Notes under the pieces: model-generated | The model's database searches: none | What the model saw: only the letters and a program-made list of their open reading frames with translations | Told to the model about the DNA's origin: nothing | From: Hsuehochloa calcarea | Lineage: Eukaryota; Streptophyta; Magnoliopsida; Poales; Poaceae | Direction of reading: 5' to 3' | Assembly: GCA_036346395.1 (NCBI GenBank) | Contig: CM070601.1 | Coordinates: 5,649,383-5,713,382 of the forward strand | Length of the DNA: 64,000 nt | In this document: piece after piece, positions 32,425 through 43,541 of the stretch | Numbering within the stretch: position 1 is the first letter of the stretch | Layout: each line of letters starts with the position of its first letter | Translations under genes and position numbers: made by a program

Positions 32425-33206
32425 GGGCGGGTCACGGGTGGGTTCTTGGGCGCGCGGAGGCGGAGAAGAGGCTGCCTTTATGCGTGTGAACTGTGAACCG
32501 CGGCGTGTGGTTGCAGCTGCAGCTAGAGCTACTACTACTCGTTGCTCAACTTGTTGTGTAGTCGTGTGTGTGATGCGGTGGAATGATGACCCGTAAAAAG
32601 CGCTCGTATTACGTACATCAGAATGGATTTTTTGGAGATTTGTTGATAGGTGTAGGGTAGTAAAAAACAACAACAAAAACGGATTTTTGGTACGCGTAGC
32701 AAATGGGTTAAAGCGACCAGCACGCGATTTGAGGAGTTTTTCCTTTTCTTTCTAAGGTGATATTGTTGCATCGTAAATTTAAAAAAAAGATTTGCTAAAC
32801 AATATTCGACAGCTTTCTTTTGTTAAAATAGTTGAATTTTCATTCGTCCGACATGCTTTGAGATTTACACTCTTCTCATATGATGAATTGGGTTCGAATT
32901 TATTATTTTTTTTTCAGAATATAATGGATTCACCACGTTGCCGTATTTTGTTGATATAGAATTTTGTTTTTTTGTCTTTGTTTTGCTCAATATCTCAAAG
33001 AATATGTTAGATTTTGAATTATGTGATGGAAATATGAGTTATTAATATTTTCGATAATAATTATAGTGACCAAGAACAAAAATTATAGTAATAAATTACA
33101 TTAGTTTATGTATAATGAAGTTGTAAAAGAACTAAAATCTGATTATTTTGGGTTGAGAAAATAGTCCAATCTTATATAGACGAACCCTTAACAAAACTAG
33201 TCGTTC
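32425..33206. other. Upstream region of the ATL gene, then AT-rich DNA
   Basis: The first 150 bp upstream of the ATG are still GC-rich; further out the sequence is AT-rich without genes. No clear TATA box was fixed. Confidence 0.4.
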
Positions 33207-33308
33207 GTTCGAATCAAACACAAAAATATCACCGCGGAGTCGTGCGGACTCATCACGTCGCAATTCCTGCCCCTAGGGGCACGAAATCCCTCTCGTCCGC
33301 CCCAGGGG

Positions 33309-33839
33309 TAGGGGTGTCAACAGATCGAATACGAATTGAATAGTGGTCTTTCCATATTCGTATTTTATAAACGAATTCAAATTCGAATATTGTCGAATAC
33401 GAATCGAATGTTGTAACGAATACAAATACAAATCAAATACTTACTCAATTTGGTCGGATTTGGATATCCTCATAACTTACGTAATTGCAAGATATTTATA
33501 ATGCTTTATCCTCGTACATAGCAGACCTAATTATTCTAGTTCACCTATTTCACCTAAAAACATGAATTCGTATTAAACTAAAAATACTCATCCAACTAAT
33601 TAGCCATACAACAATAGAAATATGTATATTGTTTTATCGAATTCAAATACGAATATGAATAGTGCGGATAAAATAACATTTCAGATGGCAAAAGTCCATA
33701 CCATATTTGTTTCTACTTTTTTTATGCGAATACGAATACGAATAGGGGGGAAATTGTTAATCGGGTGGAAAAATCTAAACCATATTTGCTACCAACCGAA
33801 TTTGGATATCGGATAATTCGGATTCGATTGACACCCCTA
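33309..33839. mobile_element. hAT-type MITE (531 bp) with 8-bp target duplication
   Basis: Ends TAGGGGTGTCAA and TTGACACCCCTA are perfect inverted copies. The flanks are CCCAGGGG (33301-33308) and CCTAGGGG (33840-33847), an 8-bp duplication with one mismatch. TAGGGGTG termini and 8-bp duplications are typical of hAT elements. The interior is full of GAATACGAAT-like self-complementary motifs and has no transposase. It lies inside the left arm of the 33207-35875 element, so it inserted later. Confidence 0.88.
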
Positions 33840-34335
33840 CCTAGGGGCACTGCACCCTCGTCCAGCCCCCTAGGACACGGTTGAGCCTCGACCGGCCCTC
33901 TGGACCATAGCAGCTCCGCCTCCTGCGGGCTGTATTTGGCTTTTATCATTTTATGCAAAGTTAGGGTTTAGCGAATGAAATTTGGAAAATAAATTTGTCG
34001 AACTTTTGCAATAAAATTTGAGAGACTTCGTAACGAAATTTGCTAATTACATTACATGACGCACAACAGTTGGTTACGTCCATTAGAAACGACAACATGC
34101 ACGAATCAAAAATCCAGAAAACACCTACGATACATGCATGACATTTATGAATCGAAAAAACTAAGGATCGAAATTAGCCTTGGCGGTGCATCGGTCCTTT
34201 GCCCTTGTCTCCTGACTGCCCACGGCGGCGATTAGTCTTGAAGGAAGCTCTATTCTGCGAGGCGGACTGAACGATTGAATGATGTTAGCAGAACGTTATG
34301 CCAAATAAATAATTAGAATAAAAATTGTACATAAC

Positions 34336-34530
34336 TCACCTCTTCGATGTATGGATCCTCTCTGCCCGGACCACCTTGTATTGGCACAACGATAGGTCCA
34401 ATTCGCCGGGTCCACCCCGTACAACACTGTCATCATAAAACACAACCAGGTCTGACACGTTCAACATTACTAAAGGCACAACAACCCAATTTACCGTACA
34501 CCAAATAACCACACCACCTATAAAACACAA
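34336..34530 (-). pseudogene. Short ORF remnant in the long-TIR element
   Basis: 65 codons containing VFYDDSVVRGGPGELDLSLC. I do not recognise it. Its place inside a transposon and the lack of flanking frame make it a probable fragment of an element gene. Confidence 0.3.
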
Positions 34531-35875
34531 GCAAGTTTTGCATGTTCGATGTTTCCTAAAGCCACATTAACCCAACTTACTATACAAAAAATAACCACAT
34601 TACCCAACCTAAGCAAAATAACGACTTTGGGGTATTTAGTGCAACAAAACTATGCAAATAAACTATAGGACTCATTAATTACGACTAACTAACAACGACT
34701 AATTAATTGCAACTACGTAATTATGACTAATTAATTACGATTAATAATTGATGACTATTTAATTTGAACTATTTACTTAAGCCTGACTACTAACGATTAA
34801 TTATTGATGACTAATTAATTAGTAATATTTACTTAAGCAGAACTAATTAGGACTAATTAATTATGGTTAATTATTGATGATGAATTAAAAATACTATGTA
34901 CTTAACTAATTATGATTAATTAATTACTAGTAATTATTTATGATTGTTTAATTATGAGTATTTAATTAAGCTTATTTAATTACAACTAAAATTTATGAAT
35001 AACTAACTAGTACCATTTAAATAATTAAACACAGCAAACTAACAATGAATAATTTAATGAAGCCTAATTAATTACAACTAAATTATTACGTTAATTAAAT
35101 ATGACCATTTTAGTTGCAATCTTAATTCTGACTAGTTAACCGTGACAAATTAATTACAACTAACTAATCACGACTAATTAAGTACGACATCATTAAATAG
35201 AACTAACTAATTTGCAAAGTAAAATACGACTAATTAATTACAACTATTTCAATTACGACGGAATATTTACGACTAACTAACTACGACTAAATACTTCAAC
35301 ACTAACTACACAGTTCATAACTATGAAAGAAACTACCTCCTCTAGAAGATCTTCAATTGATGTCAAACTAACTCCACTAAAACGACCGCTAAACACTTCT
35401 CTAAACACCCTCAAATAGGTAGAGAAATCGAAACTAATTTCGGCCAATCGCGCTTCCTCTCACTCGATCATTCCTCTCTCTATGTAGAGCGGAATGGTTC
35501 TAGTGGGGGGGGGATGAGAGCGTGTCACTCGGTTTATAGCCACGCGCGATGCGAAGGGACGAAATCATCTGGTTTTTCACGCATGGGGGCAACTCGAATC
35601 CTAGCGCCGAAAGCCGCAATTAGGTTTAAAAAAATAAAAAAAAATCAAGTTGGGGAGGGGGTTGTCGTGGCCCATGGGGTCGGCCGAGGTTCTACCGTGC
35701 CCTAGGGGCACGGACGAGGGGGCTAAAGTGCCCTTGGGGCAGGACGAGGTGCCATGTGGCACTAAAGTGCCCCTAGGGGCCAGACGAGAGGGATTCCATG
35801 CCCCTGCGGGCCGGAATTGCAATGTGGCGAGTCCGCGTGACTTTGCGGTGATATTTTTATATTAGTTTTGAACGG

Positions 35876-37936
35876 AGAGCCATGTCTATGCACCGTGTAG
35901 GGTGTGCAACCAGTAGTGAGCAGCGTGCTTCTGAATTTGCTATGATCTTTGGCCCCCCTTGAGATTTTGCTCATGCTCCGTCACTGCGAATGAGCCCCAC
36001 GCCGTGATAGCTAGAGCTAGAATTAAGGTTGATTTTCACAGCTACATATATAGTCACCCTCGCACAGTCGTACCATAGAAAAAAGTAGCAGCAGCTGAAT
36101 GAATAGCCGATCAAGCTGTAGGGCCCGAGCCGTCTCAAACGGGCGGTTTTTCTCCCCCGGCTTTCCATGAAGCCGTCAGCCGTTACAATGTATGGAAGCC
36201 AGATACTTGAGAGTAATTACCAGCTTTTGCCCTCAAACAAAACCCCCTCCCCACCGCCCCCGCTCGAACCCTAACCCTAGCTCCTACCCTGCCCAGCCCC
36301 ATCCTCCTTCCCCCTCATCCTCCCGTGCACCCCTGTCCTCCCTCCTCTTCCCGCGTCGCCGCCCCGCCATGTCCTCCTCCCACGCCGCCGCGTATGTTGA
36401 CGATTTTCAACATGAACCTTATGTGATTTTACCGTAACTTAAAAAAATGCCTTACTCCCTGATTTTACTATACCTAACTGTGATGAGGCGTCCAATACCA
36501 GTCTTTTGTAGTAGTGAAGGGTTAGCACTGGGAACTTCATGTGCACCCTAGCTAGCAAGAGAAAGAGAGTCAATTTGTATCCTAATTTTGATATTGTCCG
36601 TGAATTGGTATAACTACAATCTAAACATCATTTTTTTGCCTTGATTTTGGTATTACCTAGGTTTTATCGTGGCAAAAATTTTTGGTCCGCCTATCTGAGT
36701 TAGAGACCAAACGGACCCTTAAATTCCTTATCTAGATGAACTGGTGGTAACTGGAAATCAATTTAAAACTCGAGACAAGAATATGACTGTAAACTAAGCT
36801 GTAATGACCAAGCATCTGGTCTCCGACGAATTCGCAGGTGTCGTGTACTCGTGTACGTGTAAACCTTGTACGTCCGTACGTTGTCGGCCATGCAGGGAGT
36901 CCAGTCGAATTTTACGAGCGGTTGAGGACCTGCATGCAATTGATACCGAGTAGTCAACTACTCAACTCTGAGGTGGTTGGGCCGTCGCCAAGGGCGGCAC
37001 GCGCGGCCGCCGCGTTCACCAGAAGAGCTACACGTCACCGGGCGGTCTCACGCTAGGCTACAGCTTTTCGAGAGAAGAGGACAGACTACTTACCGGACTT
37101 AGATCCTTCCCCCTCATCTTCGATCACTATCTTCTGCAACACCGACAGTATTTGAGTTTTCCCCCTTCCATCCGCTTGGGTGACTCATCAATATCTGGCC
37201 CATAGTACCTTACAAATTCATAGTGCATCTCCACCAGCTCCCCCATCATTAGCTTTCCAATCCTCGCTGCTACCTCTCTCACATAAACCCTTCGCACCCT
37301 TTAATTTAGTTGTGTTCAAACAGACTATCGCTGATGGATAACTCGGTGTTCAGTAAACTGCAAACAGGCAAAAACATCTCCTAAATTTTAGTACCGATCC
37401 TGGCCGTCAGCCGAGCATGGAGCAGCAACAGCAGGATAGTCGTCGTCGTCGTCGTCTGGCTTCTCGTGCGGCGCGTCCAAGACCAGGGGCGACGCCTTCG
37501 CTCCGCCCCGGTGGATCCGCGAATCCAAGTCGAAATCCCCATGCAGCTCGTTGAACCAAAGACACGAGTTCATGCAGAAAGTAATCAGCGATCGGCAAAC
37601 TGGCCGGCCGGCGTCTGAAGAACCGGTGTAATGATCGATGCTAAGTTACTTGCTTCTCGATTGGATCGTCAAGAAACTCTGGGCCGATCATCAGAGATCA
37701 ATGTCCAGGCAAAACCTGGCTCCGTGCAAGCAACCAACAGGCCGAATTTATTTACGTACATGCAGACCAAGGCAGTGCAGGCCATCAAACACACGCTGCA
37801 GGCCAGAATCTTTGAGTACTCCCCCAGCTCCCTTTTTTGCGTGTACAGTGTAATGTGTGCTGTGCTACCAACTGTGCAGATACTACTAGAAGGATCTAAA
37901 TCTCTAGTGGATAGATAATACACGGATGGATGGCTC
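35876..37936. other. Intergenic; possible orphan first exon at 36369
   Basis: At 36240-36391 there is a CT-rich leader with AACCCTAACCCTAG (telo-box-like), an ATG at 36369 (MSSSHAAA) and a GTATGT-type donor at 36392. This looks like a gene start, but no downstream exon was found. A small minus-strand ORF at 37573-37388 (61 codons, poly-Asp run) is not recognised. The rest is noncoding. Confidence 0.3.
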
Positions 37937-40900
37937 TGTAACATCCCAAATTTTGTTCCAATTTAAATCTGCATGATTTTCACGAGTTTTCAAAACTTTA
38001 AGTTGCGTATCAAAAAGTTCTAAAAACATTTTCTTTGTAATTAAAATTTTAAAACAATTTCCTTTGCAAGAATCAAGATTTGAATAAACTTAAAATACAA
38101 TTGTGTGCAACCCAAAATTAGTTAAAACATGATTATTGCAAAACCTCCTCAAAACTCAAATTCAAACCCAAATCAAATTTTGAAATGCAAATAAAATTTC
38201 AAACATTAAACTCAATCACCGCCCTGGACTCTACTCTCCCCGGCCCAACTGTCACCCTCTCTCTTCTCTTCTTGCTCTCTTCCCTCACGACCCACGAACT
38301 AACTAAGGCCTAGCAGCAGCTAGCCTAGCTCTCTCTCTCTCTCTCTCTCTCTCCTCGTGAAAGACCCCTAGCCCCGTCGTCGTAGCAGAGGGAGAACCAC
38401 TGTTTCTCTTCTCCCTCACGCCATCTCCCCCCCCCCCGTTCGCCCATTGTGCCCGTGACGCACGCGTGCGCCAGCTGTGTCGAGCGATCCACAATGTCAT
38501 CCCCTCTACCTCGAGCCCTATAGCAAGCGCCACGACCTTGTCAAATTGGAGTCGTCCCGTCAAGCCGAGTTCATGCGTTGCTCGCGATATCTCGCGCTCG
38601 AGCCCGCGTTGAAACTCTAGTTTGGCTTAGGGAGAGGATTAGTGGAGCTTAGGGTTCTAGAGAGTTTTGATTTGATTTCGTGCTCTTGGATTGAGTTTGT
38701 CCTCCATTGATGGAGTGATCAGAACCCAAACCCTATCAAATCAATCCAAGGAAAGTTTGATCAAAGATGTGTCTCTTTGCCTTTCTTCTCTCTATTTGGT
38801 GATTTTGAGTCTTTCTTTGATTTGCATGTTTTTGATTGATTTCTTCACGTGATCTAGCTTGTCGTGACATGTGGGAATACATCTAGGATCATCTTGATCA
38901 TCAATCACCCACGAGCAAGTTTTTGGATCTAGTTTTCGCTTTTGACTCGGTTTTGAACCATCCTCCTCTCAAACGAAGAAAGGTCATAACTTTTCCATGG
39001 ATCTCCATGATCTTCGATTGGAATAGGTTCACGACATCCTAGAGAAGGTGTGTTCCAAGTTTCATCAAGTTTGGAGTTGTAGATCAAAAGTTAGACCTAT
39101 TTGCAACCGTCGTCTTGCCCATCTCCTTCCACTCTCTCCATCTTCCTCTCCATTTAAGTTGGGCTCGAGCACGTCACCGTGTTCGCCCGTTCCTCCTTTG
39201 CATTTCCCCCAACTTCTCCCTTCCTCTCTGCCTTCATTCTCTTGTGCATTGTGGTCGCCTCGACCTTCCCTTCCTCATGCTCACCTTGTCGTCGCTGCCT
39301 CATTCCCTTCGTTCTAGTGAGGTTCGAACTCAAATCCCATGTCCATCTTGTTCGCCTCGGTCCATTCTTCCTAACTCCTTCATGCTTTTCTATTGTCATG
39401 GGCCAGAGTTTCCAGAATGCCTTCATCACTGTCGCCGGACCAGAGCACGATTAGACCCCACCGCCGCACTTGATATCCTTCTCCTCTCGGTTTCCATGTT
39501 AGCCCTTTCGTTCCCATGTGTTCTAGTATGAGGCAAACCTCGTAGGATAGTCAATGTCACATCTAGATGTCCGTAGCACAGTCGCCCCATAGCACCGAGC
39601 CACGCCAATGTAGGTCACCGTGGATAGCACTCCCCCACCGCTTCTTCTAGAGCGTCGGGAGCACCTTTAGCTTCATGTTGCCAAGTAGATGGTAGTGTCC
39701 GCTTCAATTTGTAGTTTCTAACCATGTTGGTAGTTGTCCTCATCCAAAGTGTCTCCGCCGCCGCCTCTGGCCATCTCCCGCCGCACCGTCTGCACCGATA
39801 GGATCGCCTAGTGGTATAAATGCTTAAGCCGTGTTCTAGTTCGCGGATTGCGTAGTAATTTTTGGTAGCCATCATGCACAATGTCGTCGCAGCCGCCACC
39901 CCTACCACAGTGCAACAACCATCGTGGTTGCCGAGATCGCCGCATCCCATTCGAGGATCGCGGGTGGTAGCTATGGCTTCCTTCGTAGGCACCAAGTCAT
40001 GGTTTCCCTTGAACGGAGAATATGCACAATAGCTTTGGCGAGTGGGCCTCACGGTCATTAGGGTTTGGTTAATTGTGATTAATTAGAATGTTAGTATTAG
40101 TATGACATATGGGCCCTCGGTAATTAGAAAAATCTTATTAGAAGCTATATTAATGTATGAGTGTGTGACATGCGGGGCCCACCACTTAAAATACCATATA
40201 TAGACTTATTACGTGGACCATATCCGCCGATATGTGTGCCCACGACCCTGTGACCCGCCCCGTGGACCGAGTCCATGTGGACCACAGTTCTACTTGTTAG
40301 TCTCTTGGGTTTTCTTAATAAAAATATTTGTAAAAGAAATTAAAATATGGATGGACCCCACCTGTCAGCCGCAGATGACTTTACTTAGCAAAAATAATTG
40401 AGAAAATAAATTAAAATCCGATTGGACCCCACCTGTTAGAAATATCGAATTTTCTGGAATTTCCTCTTGGGTCAAACTTTGGAGAGTTCGTTCTCCCTCA
40501 TCTTAAAACCAAATGACTTAATTTTTGTTTATAAATTCATGTAAATTCAAAACCTTTCCAACAGTGACAAAATAACAATTTTTGGAGTTTTTTTTTGTAC
40601 ACACCAATTGATTTAATACATGACATCGTATTCCCCGTTACTTTGGTGGTACTAAGTCAGGATACGTTTACTCTCCCAACAATGGTTTCCTCATAGTTTA
40701 ATGTCGTCCTAACGCTCGAGGATCGAACTCATTAGATGGTATAGTATTACGGCGAGTTATTGTAAATGCCTTGTTATGATCTACTTAGTCGCACACTTAC
40801 GAAAGTATGTCGGACGTATATCACAAGTTGATCATATCTTGTGGATAAAGTTGTACAACCTCTGTAGAGTGTATAATCTATTTGAATGGCCGTGACCTTG

Positions 40901-41507
40901 ATCATGGGCGTGGTGCAGAAGGCCACACTTGGTTAGGATGTTGCTTTCTTGATTTGAAGTATTTTTTTTCCCTTTTTCCTTCTCTCTTCTTGGGTTTGCT
41001 ATTTGCCAAGGATGTGTAAGTGATGGAGAAACCTCTTGGAGGTCAAATCCCATCCAACTAGGCAATCTCCACAGCATCTCCTTGAAGTTGCCTGATTTTG
41101 GTTGTGCTTTTGGTGAATCTTAGCATACCTTTGCTCACAGGGTTTTGGTGTGAGTCTTGTTGTTCTTAGGCTTACTAGGACGTATGAGAAGTGATCCAAG
41201 GTCACCTTGACCATATTACACCTACGCCTACGGGCAAGTCTTGGTCTAAGATTTGGTGTTTGGCTTGGTTCTTGAGCAACATTCCCTCAGATGAAAAAAA
41301 AAGGATGAAACTTTGGCAAATATCTTTACGATTGTTGATTGGAATGGTTTCTGAGGTCTTAGGGAACGTGTGTTCCAAGTTCATGCAATTTGGAGAAGGC
41401 GGATTGAGAATTGTGGTAGTTCTTGTGAAGTTTTTGTTCTCTTTGTCTAGCTCGACCATCCTATAACCTTAAGGAAGGACCACGAGGGGGTGGACCATAC
41501 TCCTACA
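37937..41507 (+). mobile_element. Probable large solo LTR of a gypsy-type retrotransposon
   Basis: It begins TGTAACATCCCAAATTT, a common start for grass gypsy LTRs, and can be ended at CTCCTACA (41507). The flanks GGCTC (37932-37936) and GGCTT (41508-41512) match in four of five bases. The body (CT microsatellite, long T/C-rich coding-free stretch, phrases such as GTTGTACAACCTCTG) resembles long rice LTRs from memory. No internal domain or second LTR is present. The right end is the least certain: a phrase near 39045-39085 (GTGTGTTCCAAGTT...) recurs near 41368-41400, which could mean a rearranged or composite LTR. Confidence 0.45.
38328..38354. repeat. (CT)n microsatellite
   Basis: About 26 bp of CT dinucleotides in the putative LTR. 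Confidence 0.9.
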
Positions 41508-41944
41508 GGCTTTGGGTTCCTAAGAAAAGTTTTGCTCGGTTTCCTTGTGTTTTTTCTGCTGTGAGACTGTGATCTTCTAGCCTTTTTATAGCTATCAGAG
41601 TAAAAGAATTTTGGAATACAAGCAGGAAAAAGGTTAAGATGCAGCATCCCCCCGCTGTGTTTGCCATACGGATGCTACATATTGCATAACAATTTTAGCA
41701 CGCAACTCTGCCTCCTAGTGGATATATATTACATAGGGAATACGCAAAAAGTTCCAAACCCATAGTCAACTCTGATCATTTCAGCGTTGGGCGTTCGCCA
41801 TGACATCCCGCATCTGGCCGGCAGATAGCAAATTTATTCCTAATATATATACAGACTTATGAACTGTGTTATACGTTTTCGCTTTGTTTAAGCGGTAGGT
41901 TTTTGTAATGATTGGCTAGTGATTTGTGTTCTTCTCGTTGACAA

Positions 41945-41952
41945 TTTATAAA
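41945..41952 (+). promoter_or_regulatory. TATA-like box of the BAHD gene
   Basis: TTTATAAA in GACAATTTATAAAACATG, 206 bp before the ATG. The second gene copy lacks four bases here (GACAATAAAACATG at 44801), which removes the motif. Confidence 0.5.
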
Positions 41953-42157
41953 ACATGCAGCAATCAAGCTGTAGCTAGTGGAGTAAGATATTCGGTCTCG
42001 GTGCCAGACACCTCGATCCGAGGCATCATCGATCGATCAGCTGTTCCCCGCATCTGATCACCATTTGATTAATTCAAGGGCTCGACCGGCGAAGAAGATT
42101 ACATCTACACTTCCTACCCAAGTGTGTTGTAGCTTTCCAACCGCATGCATTCTCCAC

Positions 42158-43468
42158 ATGAAGATCACCGTGCACTCGTCGAAGGCCGTCAAGCCTGCCT
42201 ACGGCGGCGGGGTCGCTCCGGCCGCCGATGTCGTCCCGCTCACCGTGTTCGACAAGGCGACCTTCGACATGTACATCTCCGTCATCTACGCCTTCCGCGC
42301 GCCGGCGTCCCCGCCCAACGCCGTCCTCGAGGCGGGGCTCGCTAGGGCGCTGGCCGAGTACCGCGAGTGGGCGGGCCGTCTCGGCGTGGACGCCAACGGC
42401 GGCCGAGCGATCCTGCTCAACGACGCGGGCGCGCAGTTCGTGGAGGCGACGGCCGACGTCGCGCTCGACAGCGCCATGCCGCTGAGGCCGACCCCCGAGG
42501 CGCTCAGCCTGCACCCGAGCGGCGACGGCGCCGAGGAGCTGGTGCTGGTCCAGGTCACGCGGTTCTCGTGCGGGTCCCTTGTCGTGGGCTCCACCGCGCG
42601 GCACGTCGTAGCCGACGGCCGCGCCGCCACCAACTTCTTCCTCGCGTGGAGCCAGGCCACCCGCGGCGCCGCCATCCACCCCGTCCCGGCGCACGACCGC
42701 GCGTCCCTCTTCACGCCCCGTGACCCGCCACGTGTCGAGTTCGAGCACCGCGGCGTCGAGTTAAAAAATCCTCACGACAAGAAGGCAGACAACAGCCACG
42801 CGGACGACGAGGTGGTGGTACACAAGGCGCACTTCAGCCGGGAGTTCATCTCCAGGCTCAAATCAGAGGCGTCGGGGGGCAGCACGCTGCAGTGCGTGGT
42901 GGCGCACCTATGGCGGTGCGTGACGAAGGCGCGCGGGCTCCACGGGTGCGAGACCACCAGCGTGCGCATCGCCGTGGACGGGCGGGCGCGGATGACGAGC
43001 CCGCCGGTGCCGGACGGCTACACCGGCAACGTCGTGCTCTGGGCGCGTCCGACCACCGCCGCGCGGGAGCTGATTGCCCGTCCGCTACGGCACGCCGTGC
43101 TGCTCATCAGCCGGGAGGTGGCCCGGATCGGCGACGGCTACTTCAAGTCGTTCGTCGACTTCGCAAGCTCCGGGACGGTGGAGGTGGAGCGGCTGGTGCC
43201 GACGGCCGACGCGACGAAGACATTGCTGAGCCCGGACGTCGACGTAGACAGCTGGCTCCGGATCCCGTTCCACGAGATGGACTTCGGCGGCGGCCGGCCG
43301 TTCTTCGCCATGCCCAGCTACCTGCCGGTGGAGGGCTCGATCATCGTCGTGCCGTCTTTCTCCTGGGACGGGAGCGTCGACGCCTACGTGCCTCTGTTCA
43401 GCCGCGACATGGACACCTTCAAGAGCTGCTGCTACTCCCTGGCAGCGGTGGCGGACGCACGACTTTAG
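42158..43468 (+). CDS. BAHD N-acyltransferase, agmatine coumaroyltransferase-like (436 aa)
   Basis: BAHD enzymes move an acyl group from acyl-CoA to an amine or alcohol. The N-terminus MKITVHSSKAVKP and overall sequence resemble cereal agmatine/amine hydroxycinnamoyltransferases, which make phenolamide defence compounds in the cytosol. Seen here: the catalytic HVVAD (HxxxD, residues 149-153), and near the end DFGGG (375-379), the form this clade uses instead of DFGWG. The single-exon layout and length (usual 430-450) fit. The reading frame opens 31 codons earlier, but MKITVHSSK is the family start. It lies in a tandem duplication, and the second copy (45017-46322) is broken. Substrate is inferred from similarity recalled, not tested: tyramine, tryptamine or putrescine are other possible acceptors. 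Confidence 0.9.
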   Translation: MKITVHSSKAVKPAYGGGVAPAADVVPLTVFDKATFDMYISVIYAFRAPASPPNAVLEAGLARALAEYREWAGRLGVDANGGRAILLNDAGAQFVEATADVALDSAMPLRPTPEALSLHPSGDGAEELVLVQVTRFSCGSLVVGSTARHVVADGRAATNFFLAWSQATRGAAIHPVPAHDRASLFTPRDPPRVEFEHRGVELKNPHDKKADNSHADDEVVVHKAHFSREFISRLKSEASGGSTLQCVVAHLWRCVTKARGLHGCETTSVRIAVDGRARMTSPPVPDGYTGNVVLWARPTTAARELIARPLRHAVLLISREVARIGDGYFKSFVDFASSGTVEVERLVPTADATKTLLSPDVDVDSWLRIPFHEMDFGGGRPFFAMPSYLPVEGSIIVVPSFSWDGSVDAYVPLFSRDMDTFKSCCYSLAAVADARL

Positions 43469-43541
43469 GTAAGCCGGTGTGCCGGGCAAGGCGTCCTGCA
43501 CCCCAACTGCCACACATATCCGCACCGTAGCCTGTAGGTAG

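Larger units (their letters stand above)
33207..35875. mobile_element. Long-TIR DNA transposon (2.7 kb), host of a nested hAT MITE
   Basis: The left arm (about 33207-33308) and the reverse complement of the right arm (about 35875-35770) align in order: GTTC(G/A)AA, AAAAATATCACCGC, GCGGACTC, GCAATTCC, GCCC(CTA/GCA)GGGGCA and AATCCCTCTCGTC. Inside, on the minus strand, are a TATA-like promoter (GGCTATAAACCGAG near 35540), a long AT-rich, TAATTA-rich stretch (34670-35300), and a short ORF remnant (34530-34336). The layout resembles the PMD-bearing block at 5700-7223. Long TIRs suggest a MULE-like deletion derivative; no target duplication was found. Confidence 0.6.
41885..43541 (+). repeat. Tandem duplication unit 1 (contains the intact BAHD gene)
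   Basis: Near-identical to 44746-46395 from TGTTTAAGCGG to GCCTGTAGGTAG. It covers promoter, full coding region and about 70 bp of 3' flank. Confidence 0.95.

Noticed and set aside
37388..37573. 61-codon minus-strand ORF with a poly-Asp run
   Set aside because: Too short, no family recognised, no splice context; mentioned only in the regional note.
39115..39531. 138-codon plus-strand frame
   Set aside because: Lies inside the putative LTR, with serine/proline-rich content and no domain.
42074..42748. 224-codon minus-strand frame
   Set aside because: Antisense shadow of the BAHD gene with high GC; the HxxxD and DFGGG motifs are on the plus strand.
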